Both the position numbers and the translations under genes were made by a program. 64,000 bases of DNA from assembly GCF_012290005.1 (NCBI RefSeq), contig NZ_JAAXMS010000001.1:682001-746000 (forward strand), given 5' to 3'. The DNA comes from Crateriforma spongiae (GTDB lineage Bacteria > Planctomycetota > Planctomycetia > Pirellulales > Pirellulaceae). How positions within the stretch are numbered: position 1 is the first letter of the stretch; the number at the start of each line of letters is the position of its first letter. Of this stretch, positions 8,362-17,232 are shown one piece after another. The notes under the pieces are model-generated. The model was not told the DNA's origin. It ran no database searches and saw only the letters and a program-made list of their open reading frames with translations.

Positions 8362-10407
8362 TTAGTAGAACACGATGTACAGGGCGAGCATCAGGACGAT
8401 TACTAGGCCGCCAAAGAATTTCGCGCCCTTGGAACCCGTCAGGTCGATCTGTTCGTTGACGGGCAAAGTAACCGGTTCCTTCATCGGTCGTATCAATGTG
8501 ACCAAAGCCAGGACCGTTAAGACCGTTCCGAAGCAAATCGCCATACGGTTCAGGAAGGTGATGTCTGCCGTCGCGGGCATCCATTTCAAGGCACCGTACA
8601 GCACGGGGTTCAACAACAGACCGATCGTTCCAACGGATCGAGGTGCTTTGTGGAACAGCACGCCGAAGATGAAAATCGCCAAAATCCCGGGTGAAATGAA
8701 CCCTTGGAATTCTTGGATGAAGGTGAAGATTCCGCCGAACGACGGGTGGCCTAGGAAGGGCGCGATTAGCAAAGCGATCAAGACAAAAACGATCGTGCAG
8801 ATTCGACCCACCATGACCAATTGGCTTTGCGACGCATTGGGCTTCAGCTTGTAAAAGATGTCCATCGTCGCGATCGTCGATGCACTGTTCAACATTGATG
8901 CCAACGAACTGACGACAGCGCCAAAGATGGCGGCCAGAACGAAGCCTTTGATGCCCACACCGATCGGCAACAATTCACGAATCAACGTGGGGAAAGCATT
9001 ATCGTAATCGTGTGCGATCAGCGTTTCGGTCCCGATCGAATCGCCCAACTGTTCGGTGGCTGCTTGAATCGTCGTGTCGTTCGCGATCACTAGAGCCATC
9101 GCCGGATCGTCGCCATCGGGGATTGTTTCAGCGGACGATCCGCTTCCCGCGATCGATTGGTTGTGCTGTAGCAGTGTCAGTGAGTTCTCGGGATGCATCT
9201 CCGCGAACTCTTCGTCAAAGGCGTAAAGCATCTTTGAACCGGGATCAGCTTCTGCCAGATTCTTTTCGATCGCTTCCAAGATCAGCGTGTTTCGATCGCT
9301 GGCCGGATCGGGTTTCATGCTCGAATCCAGCGTCTGGTAAAGATCCGGGGAATTGGCGGAAATCAGCAACGCGTTTCGCCCCGAGGCGTCGTTGCGTAGT
9401 TCGCTGTTGAACAGGTTGAACGCCAGGATGCCGGGGATCACCACGATGAACGGGATGATCAGTTTCAGGAATGCGGCAAACACGACCCCTTTTTGGCCTT
9501 CGGCAAGTGATCGAGATCCCAAAGTTCGCTGGGTGATGTATTGGTTCAATCCCCAGTAAAAAAAGTTGGGAATCCACAAGCCGACCAGCAACGCGGTCCA
9601 CGGAATTTCGGGATCGTCGGTCGGACGCACCATGTGCAACTTGCCTTCGGGCAAATCGCCTTTGTTCAAATCCCAAAAACGTTGAATCGGACCCGCCGAT
9701 TCCAGGCTTTCCACCGTCACCTGATCGTTGCGAGCGGTTTGAATCAATTCTTCCGGCGCCGTGTTGCCCATCAAAGACATCGCAAACCAGGCGATGATGA
9801 CACCGCCGACGATCAATGCCGAACCTTGAATCAGGTCGGCCCAGGCACAGGCTTTCAAGCCACCGGCAAACACATACACGGCGGCCAGGATGCCGATAAT
9901 CCAGCAACCAACGGTGATGTTCCCCAGGTCCAAACCGGCGACCACCATGCCTTGGAAATTGCCCGTGATGACCTTTGCACCGGAGAAAATGACCGACGCC
10001 GTCGGAACGCCCACCAAAATGATCATCGTGCTGATGGCCATCACGGTTCGTGCGAAGGCGTTGTATCGGTATTCCAAAAATTCGGGGATCGTATAGATCC
10101 CGCTTTTCAGAAACACCGGCAGAAACACAAACGCGGTGACCACCAGCGTGACCGCTGCCATCCATTCGTAACTGGCAATGGCCATCCCCAACCAATCCGC
10201 CGCTTTACCCGTCATGCCGACAAATTGTTCGGTGGAGATGTTCGCGGCGATCAGCGAAAAGCCGACCAAGTACCACGTCAGACCACGTCCGGCCAGGAAG
10301 TAATCCTGGGCGTCTTTGACGTCGTCCTCTTCACGACTCTTGTACAAACCGATCGATATGACGGCGATCACAAAGCCGACGAAGACAATGACGTCCAAGA
10401 TGCCCAT
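8362..10407 (-). CDS. Sodium:solute symporter (SSS/SLC5 family)
   Basis: A 681-residue polytopic inner-membrane protein. Family features are DYFLAGRGLTWYLVG after the first membrane helix, the long helices that follow, and SSLASMLNSASTIATMDI, the conserved Na+-site helix of SglT-like members. The usual length is about 500-560; the excess is mostly a hydrophilic stretch at roughly residues 332-472, between two membrane helices. I chose ATG 10407 (MGILDV): AGAAAGG lies 11 bases upstream and the longer frame adds 21 non-conserved residues. It is likely a Na+-coupled sugar or organic-acid importer. It lies downstream of the Na+-pumping decarboxylase genes, across a 438-base gap with its own candidate promoter. 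Confidence 0.85.
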   Translation of the reverse strand: MGILDVIVFVGFVIAVISIGLYKSREEDDVKDAQDYFLAGRGLTWYLVGFSLIAANISTEQFVGMTGKAADWLGMAIASYEWMAAVTLVVTAFVFLPVFLKSGIYTIPEFLEYRYNAFARTVMAISTMIILVGVPTASVIFSGAKVITGNFQGMVVAGLDLGNITVGCWIIGILAAVYVFAGGLKACAWADLIQGSALIVGGVIIAWFAMSLMGNTAPEELIQTARNDQVTVESLESAGPIQRFWDLNKGDLPEGKLHMVRPTDDPEIPWTALLVGLWIPNFFYWGLNQYITQRTLGSRSLAEGQKGVVFAAFLKLIIPFIVVIPGILAFNLFNSELRNDASGRNALLISANSPDLYQTLDSSMKPDPASDRNTLILEAIEKNLAEADPGSKMLYAFDEEFAEMHPENSLTLLQHNQSIAGSGSSAETIPDGDDPAMALVIANDTTIQAATEQLGDSIGTETLIAHDYDNAFPTLIRELLPIGVGIKGFVLAAIFGAVVSSLASMLNSASTIATMDIFYKLKPNASQSQLVMVGRICTIVFVLIALLIAPFLGHPSFGGIFTFIQEFQGFISPGILAIFIFGVLFHKAPRSVGTIGLLLNPVLYGALKWMPATADITFLNRMAICFGTVLTVLALVTLIRPMKEPVTLPVNEQIDLTGSKGAKFFGGLVIVLMLALYIVFY

Positions 10408-10845
10408 GAGTACAGAAACCTTTCTGTCAGTGGTGGCGTTGGGGGGAACGGCCGGTTTCATCCGACCCATGCCGCAAGGGGACCAGGGTGGCCGCTAGCG
10501 GGCGGATTAGGTGATGCGACGGCGCAAACGTCCAGATTATGCTTGTGTTTGGCGTCAGGCACAATCAGCCGCAACTTTGGTTTTGCCGCGACAGATGGTT
10601 GCGTTGCCTATACGAGACAGCCTCCGCTTGCTCGACACGGATTTACGGCCGCCGCTGTGTGGTTCGGCAACTCGACGCGGCCAGCGATCCAAAAACGCGT
10701 GCTGTGACTAGCCTGCTCAAACGCCGCGGGGCGACATTCATAAACGCTGGCTCTGCAGGTCGTCGCGATTCACGCGGCGGTCGCCCCACCTGCCGTATCG
10801 TGGAAATGACGCCGTGATCCGGACGCCGGCGAATGCCGCGAAGTC
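10408..10845. other. Intergenic region upstream of the symporter gene
   Basis: 438 bases separate two minus-strand genes. Apart from the promoter candidate listed for 10536-10564, I see no convincing gene, hairpin or repeat. Short open frames here have no conserved features or ribosome-binding sites. Confidence 0.5.
10536..10564 (-). promoter_or_regulatory. Candidate sigma70-type promoter of the symporter gene
   Basis: On the minus strand, TTGTGC (10564-10559) and CATAAT (10541-10536) are separated by 17 bases, about 130 bases upstream of the symporter start. Planctomycete promoters are poorly defined, so this is tentative. Confidence 0.3.
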
Positions 10846-11994
10846 TCAGCTGGCCAGTTGGCTCCACAGGACCCCGGCGGCGATAGCCGATCCGATGACT
10901 CCGGCCACGTTGGGGGCCATGGCGTGCATCAGCAAAAAGTTTTGGGGATCGGCTTCTTGGCCGACCATGTGAACGACGCGTGCCGAGTCAGGCACAGCCG
11001 AAACGCCGGCCGCACCGATCAATGGGTTGATCTTATCTTTCAAAAACAGGTTCATCAATTTTGCGAACAGCACGCCGCTGGCCGTTGCGATGGCAAAAGC
11101 GAGCGCGCCGAGAGCGAAAATCATGATTGATTCTCGTTTCAGGAAGTACGGGGCGCTGGTGCTGGCCCCCACACAGAATCCCAGCAGCACGGTCACGATG
11201 TCGATCATCGCTGCCCGAGCGGTCGCCGCCAAACGGTCGGTGACCGTGCATTCTTTCAATAAGTTGCCAAAGAACAGCATGCCGATCAGCACGATGGCAC
11301 CGGGAGCCAACATGGTGCAAACGATGAACGCAACGATGGGAAACAGGATGCGCTCGCGTGTGGAAACCTGACGAGACGGCTTCATGCGAATCAGCCGTTC
11401 TTCTTTGGTCGTCAACAACTTCATGATCGGCGGCTGGATCACCGGAACCAAAGCCATGTACGAATAGGCGGCGATCGCGATGGCCCCAAGTAATTGAGGC
11501 GCCAGACGCGAGGACAAGAAAATGGCGGTGGGGCCGTCCGCACCACCGATGATTCCGATCGCGCCAGCTTCGTTCGGGCCGAACCCGAGCGCGATGGCGC
11601 CCAGGAAGGTCAGAAAGACACCGATTTGCGCCGACGCCCCCAACAAAATCAACTTGGGACTGGACAGCATCGTCGAAAAGTCGGTCATCGCGCCGATGCC
11701 AAGGAAGATCAGCGGTGGATATACCCCTCTTTCCACCCCAAAGTACAGATACCGCAGCACGCTGCCTTCGTCGTAAACGCTGAGCGGCATTCCGGGCACA
11801 CTGGGGATATTGCCGACGACGATTCCGAAACCGATCGGAACCAACAGCAGCGGTTCATAGTGTTTAGCGATCGCCAAATAAATGAAGATCATCCCGATCA
11901 CGATCATGATCAGGTTGCCCGCCTGCATGCTGGGAAACGCGGTGGTTTCAAGCAATTGGCCGGCTTTGGCCGAAAGGTAGTCCCAAGCGTTCAT
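10846..11994 (-). CDS. mmdB: Na+-pumping decarboxylase beta subunit (OadB/GcdB/MmdB family)
   Basis: A 382-residue integral membrane protein that couples decarboxylation of the carboxybiotin carrier to Na+ export. The most conserved region of the family is present as IGGADGPTAIFLSSRLAP, with the essential-type aspartate D153. Near the C-terminus are GVSAVPDSARVV and LLMHAMAPNVAGVIGSA, which match the ion-channel helices of beta subunits. The N-terminus has the expected amphipathic start and about ten hydrophobic segments. It lies 34 bases after the gamma-like subunit, at the end of a four-gene run. Its partner carboxyltransferase is of the methylmalonyl-CoA/propionyl-CoA type rather than oxaloacetate type, so methylmalonyl-CoA decarboxylase is the best assignment. 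Confidence 0.9.
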   Translation of the reverse strand: MNAWDYLSAKAGQLLETTAFPSMQAGNLIMIVIGMIFIYLAIAKHYEPLLLVPIGFGIVVGNIPSVPGMPLSVYDEGSVLRYLYFGVERGVYPPLIFLGIGAMTDFSTMLSSPKLILLGASAQIGVFLTFLGAIALGFGPNEAGAIGIIGGADGPTAIFLSSRLAPQLLGAIAIAAYSYMALVPVIQPPIMKLLTTKEERLIRMKPSRQVSTRERILFPIVAFIVCTMLAPGAIVLIGMLFFGNLLKECTVTDRLAATARAAMIDIVTVLLGFCVGASTSAPYFLKRESIMIFALGALAFAIATASGVLFAKLMNLFLKDKINPLIGAAGVSAVPDSARVVHMVGQEADPQNFLLMHAMAPNVAGVIGSAIAAGVLWSQLAS

Positions 11995-12028
11995 CTTGGC
12001 TGCTTTACCGATTTACAAAGGTGGATGA

Positions 12029-12574
12029 TCAGCGATTTCGTGGCTGCAGACGGTGCGAAGCGTGATGCCGGATTCGCCCTTCCAGCGTCCAAGCCAATTC
12101 CGATGGTGTCAGACGGCGGGTCCGAACGATGCGTACGGGGCGGCGTTCTGTTGCCGCCACTGCGGCGGTCAGCACGGCAACCAATTCCGGCGTCAGTTCG
12201 TCGTCGTCGGCATCGTCGGGGACGGGCGAAGTGGCAGATTTTGTCTTCGCATCGGTGGCGGATGATTTGCCTGGCTTGCCTTCCATCAAGGCGATCAACC
12301 GCGGCATGGCCGTGATGACCATCATCAAAATGATCAACGCCATGAAGACGACGACCATCCCAAGAATGGCGAGCGGAATGCCAAAATCTGAAAACAAAGT
12401 GTCCATCGCCGACGGCGCGTCGCCATCGACCGCCGGTACGGCATCGCCGGTCGTTGTGTCGGCGGCTTGCAGCAGACCGATCGGCATCACCCACCCCATC
12501 GCAGCGATGGGATGCGCCAAACAGCATTGCAGCACTGACCCGCACAGCGGGGAAAGGGCAGGAAACGGGGCCAT
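12029..12574 (-). CDS. Decarboxylase gamma-like subunit (OadG family)
   Basis: A 181-residue protein with one strong membrane helix at about residues 66-88, framed by MDTLFSDFGIPLAILGMVVVFMALI. That resembles the single-span, assembly-type OadG subunit that anchors the soluble subunits to the beta subunit. After the helix comes an acidic linker (DDADDDE), then a basic tail ending RRLTPSELAWTLEGR. The N-terminal 40 residues look like a weak signal or extra hydrophobic segment; ATG 12418, beginning MDTLFSDF, is an alternative start. The length exceeds the usual 80-120 of OadG. It sits between the biotin-carrier gene and the beta-subunit gene. Confidence 0.75.
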   Translation of the reverse strand: MAPFPALSPLCGSVLQCCLAHPIAAMGWVMPIGLLQAADTTTGDAVPAVDGDAPSAMDTLFSDFGIPLAILGMVVVFMALIILMMVITAMPRLIALMEGKPGKSSATDAKTKSATSPVPDDADDDELTPELVAVLTAAVAATERRPVRIVRTRRLTPSELAWTLEGRIRHHASHRLQPRNR

Positions 12575-12634
12575 GGGTGTCTCGATAAAGCAAGCCCGGG
12601 AATCAAACGTCGTTACGGATTGGGTGATGAACGG

Positions 12635-13018
12635 CTATTCCAGTTCAACCAACAATTGGCCTTCCTGAACCGATTCACCCGCCTTGACGTGAACGGCTTT
12701 CACTTTGGCACCGGCCGGCGCGATGATTTGGTTTTCCATCTTCATCGCTTCCAAGACCAACAAGACATCGTTTTGGTCGACGCTGTCGTTTTCTTTCACG
12801 GCCACCGACAGGACCACGCCTGCCATCGGACTGGTGATCGCACCGGCCGCCAAAGTCACTTTGGGGCTGGGCGCGGCAGCTTTTTGCACCGGAGCAACCG
12901 GCGAAACCGGTCGTGGGCCGGCCGGTTGTGGCGCACCCGCAACGGCATCGTCGTCTTCCAAGTGTTCGACGGTGACTTCATAGGATTTGTCACCGACAGT
13001 GATTCGCATTTTTTTCAT
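12635..13018 (-). CDS. mmdC: Biotin carboxyl carrier subunit of the decarboxylase
   Basis: A 127-residue protein with the family plan: an N-terminal beta segment (MRITVGDKSYEV), an Ala/Pro-rich flexible linker (residues 27-52) and a biotinyl domain. The biotin-attachment motif is EAMKMEN with the modified lysine at K93. It shuttles the carboxyl group from the carboxyltransferase to the membrane beta subunit. ATG 13018 is preferred; the in-frame TTG six bases earlier adds only two residues and CCGGAA lies upstream. It starts 20 bases after the stop of the carboxyltransferase gene, consistent with one transcript. Confidence 0.9.
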   Translation of the reverse strand: MKKMRITVGDKSYEVTVEHLEDDDAVAGAPQPAGPRPVSPVAPVQKAAAPSPKVTLAAGAITSPMAGVVLSVAVKENDSVDQNDVLLVLEAMKMENQIIAPAGAKVKAVHVKAGESVQEGQLLVELE

Positions 13019-13038
13019 GGTCAAAGCATTCCGGTGGA

Positions 13039-14592
13039 TTACAGCGGGATCAGGCCGTGTTTCTTGGGTGGACGAGTTTCACTCTTGCGAAGTGTGTTGC
13101 GTAACGCCAGCGAAATGCTCGCTCGCGTCATCGATGGCTGAATGATATCGGTAATCATCCCGCGCGATGCGGCCATGTAGGGCGAAGCAAATCGGTCATG
13201 GTATTCCTTGACCAATTCGGCCTGTTTGGCCTGTTTGTCTTCGGCCGCTTGTAATTCGCGGCGGTAAAGAACGTTGATGGCTCCTTCGGCGCCCATCACG
13301 GCGATCTCGGCGGTCGGCCATGCAAAGACGACGTCGGCACGCATGTCGCGGCTGCACATCGCCAAGTAAGCACCGCCATAGGCTTTGCGGGTGATCACCG
13401 TGATTTTGGGGACCGTTGCGGCGCAGTAGGCGAACAGCATTTTGGCGCCGTGTCGGATGATGCCGCCCTGTTCTTGTTGGACACCGGGCAAGAACCCGGG
13501 GACGTCAACCAAAGTGACCAGCGGGATATTGAAGGCATTGCAGAATCGTATGAAACGTGATGCCTTGTCCGAGGCATCGATGTCGATCGTTCCCGCCTTG
13601 ACCATCGGTTGGTTGGCGATGATCCCGACGACGACGCCGTCGATCCGTGCAAAGCCGACCAGGATGTTCTTTGCGAATTCTTGATGAACTTGCAGGAAGC
13701 GTCCGTCATCGACGATGCGTTGGATCACCGCTTCCATGTCCAACGCGCCCTTGGCATCGGCGGGCACCAGATCATCGATCGACGTGTCCGGCACCATGCT
13801 GATGTCTTCGATCGGATGGTGCGGCGGGTTGTCCAAGTTGTTCGACGGCAAGTAGGACAACAGTTCCTGGACCAATTCCAATGCGTGCTGATCATCCTCG
13901 GCGACGAAGTGCACGTTGCCACTGATCGCCGCGTTTGCCGCGGCGCTGCCGATTTCGTCCATCGTGGTGTCCACGCCGGTGGCGGCTTTGATCACCTGAG
14001 GACCGCAAATGAACATGCTCGCGTTCTTACGAGTCATGATCAAAAAGTCCATCAACGCCGGCGAATAGGCGGCGCCGCCTGCACAGCTGCCGGCGATGAC
14101 GGCGATTTGTGGCACCAGACCGGACAGTTCCACATTGCGATAGAAGACCTGGCCGTAACCGCTAAGGGCATCGACCCCTTCTTGGATCCGAGCCCCGCCC
14201 GAATCGTTGATCGCGACGAAGGGCAATCCGCAATTAGCGGCATAGTCCATCACGTCGCAGATCTTTTGCGAATGACGTTGTCCCAGTGCACCGCCGCCGA
14301 CAGTGAAGTCTTGGCTGAATCCCGCAACGGGACGTCCATCGACCTGTCCGACGCCGGTGATCACACCATCACCGGGCATGAATTTCTTTTCCATGCCGAA
14401 ATCGTGACAGTTGTGTTCGACGTGCAGCCCCCATTCTTGAAAGGTGCCGTCGTCAAACAGTGCGTCAAATCGTTCCCTCGCCGTGATGCTGCCTTTGGCG
14501 TGGATCTTGGCAATGCGTTCTTTGCCGCCGCCCACCAGCCGCTGATCGCGACGTTCTTTCAACTGTTCTAACAGTGACTTTTCGATAGCCAT
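13039..14592 (-). CDS. mmdA: Methylmalonyl-CoA decarboxylase alpha / propionyl-CoA carboxylase beta-type carboxyltransferase
   Basis: A 517-residue acyl-CoA carboxyltransferase, the usual length for MmdA/PccB. Visible family segments are GSITARERFDALFDDGTFQEW, then the FSQDFTVGGGALGQRHSQKI region, GAAYSPALMDFLIM, DVPGFLPGVQQEQ and KAYGGAYLAM. It transfers the carboxyl group of methylmalonyl-CoA to biotin, or runs in reverse. The start ATG 14592 has GGTGA five bases upstream; the longer frame to 14631 is not conserved. No biotin carboxylase gene lies nearby, while the Na+-pump subunits follow immediately. That favours the decarboxylase over an ATP-dependent propionyl-CoA carboxylase. Confidence 0.88.
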   Translation of the reverse strand: MAIEKSLLEQLKERRDQRLVGGGKERIAKIHAKGSITARERFDALFDDGTFQEWGLHVEHNCHDFGMEKKFMPGDGVITGVGQVDGRPVAGFSQDFTVGGGALGQRHSQKICDVMDYAANCGLPFVAINDSGGARIQEGVDALSGYGQVFYRNVELSGLVPQIAVIAGSCAGGAAYSPALMDFLIMTRKNASMFICGPQVIKAATGVDTTMDEIGSAAANAAISGNVHFVAEDDQHALELVQELLSYLPSNNLDNPPHHPIEDISMVPDTSIDDLVPADAKGALDMEAVIQRIVDDGRFLQVHQEFAKNILVGFARIDGVVVGIIANQPMVKAGTIDIDASDKASRFIRFCNAFNIPLVTLVDVPGFLPGVQQEQGGIIRHGAKMLFAYCAATVPKITVITRKAYGGAYLAMCSRDMRADVVFAWPTAEIAVMGAEGAINVLYRRELQAAEDKQAKQAELVKEYHDRFASPYMAASRGMITDIIQPSMTRASISLALRNTLRKSETRPPKKHGLIPL

Positions 14593-14847
14593 CAATTCAC
14601 CACAACCGTGTTGTGCGACCAAGTAAGACAAGCTTCAGACCACTTGTCACATCGGCATAAGCTAGCGTGAGACCCGACGGCTGTCAGGAGCCGCCTGACG
14701 ATCGATGTGAAACCAGTGAAGGCGCTGTTTTGTGTACAAAGACGAGCGTTTCGGGCATGATGTCCGCCGTAGCGACCCTGTGAAAGCCCCGTGGATCGCT
14801 GAAAAAAATGGTGGCTGTGACATTGCGCACCAGATCGCCGCACCGAC

Positions 14848-14877
14848 TTGACAATATTTCACACGGCGGTCTATCTA
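14848..14877 (+). promoter_or_regulatory. Candidate promoter of the CoA-transferase gene
   Basis: A perfect TTGACA (14848-14853) and TATCTA (14872-14877) are separated by 18 bases. It is the best sigma70-like match in this intergenic region and points toward the CoA-transferase gene. Confidence 0.45.
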
Positions 14878-15032
14878 CGAGGGTTAGATGGCGGATGTGT
14901 GATTTCGTTTGTCGTGAAAATCCTTATGCGACAACTTGTCCTTGATTCGTCGGTTGTTGGCGACGAGAGATCGATTAAACGTCACAACGTTCCACTTCAT
15001 TTCGGGCGTAACCCCTGACCTGCCTCACCGAT

Positions 15033-15037
15033 AAGGA
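15033..15037 (+). promoter_or_regulatory. Ribosome-binding site deciding the CoA-transferase start
   Basis: AAGGA lies one base before ATG 15039 but seven bases before ATG 15045. The spacing argues for initiation at 15045 (MSGAFP), not at the first ATG. Confidence 0.7.
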
Positions 15038-15044
15038 AATGAAA

Positions 15045-16544
15045 ATGTCCGGCGCTTTTCCCATTCTTAGCGCTGCCGAAGCGGCCGAACTGATCGACCA
15101 TGGCATGCTGGTGGCAATGAGCGGGTTCACGCCCGCCGGTGCCGCCAAAGCCGTACCGCGTGCGATCGCCGACCGGGCCAAGATTTTGCATGAAGCGGGC
15201 CAGCCGTTTCGCATCCGTGTTTTGACCGGCGCCAGCACCGGTACGAGCTTGGATGACGCGTTGGCCGAAGCCGACGCGGTCAGTTGGCGCGCACCCTACC
15301 AATCGTCACGCCCGTTGCGACAACGCATCAACAAAGGCGAAGTCGAATTCGTCGACATGCACCTGTCGCACTTGCCCCAATCCGTTCTGTTCGGGCACTT
15401 CGGGGATATCGACGTTGCGGTGATCGAAGCCACCGACGTGACCGAAGACGGAAAAGTTTATTTGAGCACATCGGTGGGGGCATCGCCGACGTTTCTGTTG
15501 AAGGCAAAGAAGGTCATCATCGAATTGAATCGCGGCCAATCCAAAGAAATCGGCAAGATGGCCGATGTCGTGGTTCCCGATACGCCGCCCCACCGCAAGT
15601 CGCTGGCCCTGGATCATCCGCTGCAGCGCATCGGAACCCGCTACGCCCAGGTCGATCCGTCCAAAATCGTGGGGATCGTCGAAAACGACCAACCTGACGA
15701 ATTGGGCGGCTTCACCGCATCGGACGAATTAAGCAGCGCGATTGCCGGCTATGTCGTCCAGTTTTTGACCGAAGAATTGGCCGCCGGACGCATTCCCAAG
15801 GAATTCCTGCCGATGCAAAGCGGTGTCGGGAACGTCGCCAACGCGGTGACCGAAGGCATCGGTGCCAGCACGGAAATCCCCGATTTCTATATGTACACCG
15901 AGGTGCTACAGCCGGCGCCGTTCCGTCTGTTGAAAAGCGGCCGGATGAAGGGCGCCAGTTCTTGTGGTTTGACCTTGCTGCCGGAACAAATCCAAGAGAT
16001 CTCCGAAGACATCGATTTTTATCGCGATCGAATCGTGCTTCGTCCTCAGGAGATCAGCAACAACCCGGCGATCGTCCGTCAGTTGGGCGTCATCGCGATG
16101 AACACGGCGTTGGAAGTCGACTTCTATGGTCATGTGAATTCCACGCACGTTTGCGGCCAAAACATAATGAATGGTATTGGCGGCAGCGGTGATTTTGCCC
16201 GCAACGCCTACCTTTCGATCTTCGTGTGTCCGTCGACAGCGAAGGATGGAAAGATTTCGACGATTGTCCCAATGTGCAGCCACGTCGATCACAACGAACA
16301 CAGCGTCGAAGTCATTGTGACCGAGCAAGGTCTGGCCGACTTGCGCGGCGTTGCACCGGCACAGCGTGCACGATTGATCATCGACAACTGTGCCCATCCG
16401 ATGTATCGCGACATGCTGCATCGCTACATCGAAAAGTGTAAGCCCGGGCACATTTATCACGATTTGGAACGCTGTTTCGATATGCACCGAAACCTGATGC
16501 GTCACGGCGATATGCTGGCAGGCGAAACCAGTTCGGTGGCTTAG
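15045..16544 (+). CDS. Succinate:acyl-CoA CoA-transferase (acetyl-CoA hydrolase/transferase family)
   Basis: A 499-residue protein, the usual length for family I acetyl-CoA hydrolase/succinyl-CoA:acetate or propionate CoA-transferases. The N-terminal GMLVAMSGFTPAGAAKAVP, the central QSGVGNVANAV and the C-terminal HVCGQNIMNGIGGSGDF and EVIVTEQGLADLRG are characteristic. The catalytic glutamate is likely in the YTEVLQ segment. Family members transfer CoA between succinate and acetate or propionate. Located between the decarboxylase and mutase gene runs, it would close the propionyl-CoA/succinyl-CoA cycle by exchanging CoA; this substrate choice is inferred from context. It is transcribed opposite to its neighbours and ends at a strong terminator. 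Confidence 0.88.
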   Translation: MSGAFPILSAAEAAELIDHGMLVAMSGFTPAGAAKAVPRAIADRAKILHEAGQPFRIRVLTGASTGTSLDDALAEADAVSWRAPYQSSRPLRQRINKGEVEFVDMHLSHLPQSVLFGHFGDIDVAVIEATDVTEDGKVYLSTSVGASPTFLLKAKKVIIELNRGQSKEIGKMADVVVPDTPPHRKSLALDHPLQRIGTRYAQVDPSKIVGIVENDQPDELGGFTASDELSSAIAGYVVQFLTEELAAGRIPKEFLPMQSGVGNVANAVTEGIGASTEIPDFYMYTEVLQPAPFRLLKSGRMKGASSCGLTLLPEQIQEISEDIDFYRDRIVLRPQEISNNPAIVRQLGVIAMNTALEVDFYGHVNSTHVCGQNIMNGIGGSGDFARNAYLSIFVCPSTAKDGKISTIVPMCSHVDHNEHSVEVIVTEQGLADLRGVAPAQRARLIIDNCAHPMYRDMLHRYIEKCKPGHIYHDLERCFDMHRNLMRHGDMLAGETSSVA

Positions 16545-16560
16545 TCGGACACAACGAACG

Positions 16561-16590
16561 AAAGCGGCGCAGCGATGTGCCGCTTTTTTT
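16561..16590 (+). terminator. Rho-independent terminator of the CoA-transferase gene
   Basis: AAAGCGGCGCA and TGTGCCGCTTT form an 11-bp stem (one G-T pair) capped by the stable tetraloop GCGA and followed by seven T. It lies 17 bases after the stop, between convergent genes. The A tract on the other side may let it act on the minus strand too. Confidence 0.9.
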
Positions 16591-16686
16591 GTGCAGTCGC
16601 TCCGCCGCGTTCGCACGCGTGGGCCGCCCGTCCCTGAACGTTTTGATCAGGCCACTTGGGTGATTTCGATCGAGCTGACTTCGGTC

Positions 16687-17223
16687 CTAGTCTTGGCCAG
16701 GCTCTTGTTCGTCTTTGAACCAACTGGCGTAGAACAGGTAGTTCTTGGCGATCTTTTCAATCATCTCCTTGGCCTGTTCCGGATCGACATCTTTGATCCG
16801 TTTGGCCGGCGTACCGGCGTACAGACTGCCGGGTTCGACTTTCGTTCCCTGCAAGACGACCGAACCGGCACCGATGATCGATCCTTCACCGATCACCGCG
16901 TGATCCAAAATCACCGAATTGATGCCGATCAAGCAGTTCTGTTCGATCTTGGCGCCGTGCACACAGACGTTGTGGCCGATCGAAACGTTGTCCGCGATGT
17001 CGATGACCGATTTCTGATACAGCGTGTGCAGCACGGCGCCGTCTTGGATGTTCACACGGTTGCCGATGCGGATCGAGTTCACATCGCCGCGAACGACCGT
17101 GTTGAACCATACCGAACAGTCATCGCCCATCACGACGTCGCCCAGCACCACCGCGGTGTCTGCCAGGAAGCAATTTTCACCAAGTTGTGGGGTGAAACCA
17201 CGCACAGTTTTGATAAGGCCCAT
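16687..17223 (-). CDS. Gamma-carbonic anhydrase family protein
   Basis: A 178-residue left-handed beta-helix protein with hexapeptide repeats (VIGEGSIIGAGSVVLQG and similar). The three zinc-ligand histidines of the gamma-carbonic-anhydrase family are at H66 (DGAVLH), H84 and H89 (SIGHNVCVHG), and RGDVNSI is present. The C-terminal helix YAGTPAKRIKDVDPEQ is also typical. Many members of this YrdA/PaaY-like group have weak or no measured anhydrase activity. It starts only nine bases after the MeaB stop, so it belongs to the mutase operon. There it might manage CO2/bicarbonate made or used by methylmalonyl-CoA (de)carboxylation. Confidence 0.85.
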   Translation of the reverse strand: MGLIKTVRGFTPQLGENCFLADTAVVLGDVVMGDDCSVWFNTVVRGDVNSIRIGNRVNIQDGAVLHTLYQKSVIDIADNVSIGHNVCVHGAKIEQNCLIGINSVILDHAVIGEGSIIGAGSVVLQGTKVEPGSLYAGTPAKRIKDVDPEQAKEMIEKIAKNYLFYASWFKDEQEPGQD

Positions 17224-17232
17224 GGGAATCGA

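Larger units (their letters stand above)
14593..15044. other. Divergent intergenic region between mmdA and the CoA-transferase gene
   Basis: 452 bases with no supported gene. It holds a good promoter candidate for the plus-strand CoA-transferase gene (14848-14877) and must hold the minus-strand promoter of mmdA, which I could not place. The transcribed leader before the CoA-transferase would be about 160 bases and contains no obvious riboswitch. Confidence 0.55.

Noticed and set aside
9541-10707. Plus-strand open frame of 388 codons opposite the symporter
   Set aside because: Composition is histidine/arginine-rich as expected for an antisense frame of a membrane protein gene.
13039-14592. 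ATP-dependent propionyl-CoA carboxylase beta subunit as the primary call
   Set aside because: No biotin carboxylase gene is adjacent, whereas the Na+-pump beta and gamma-like subunits follow directly; kept only as an alternative.
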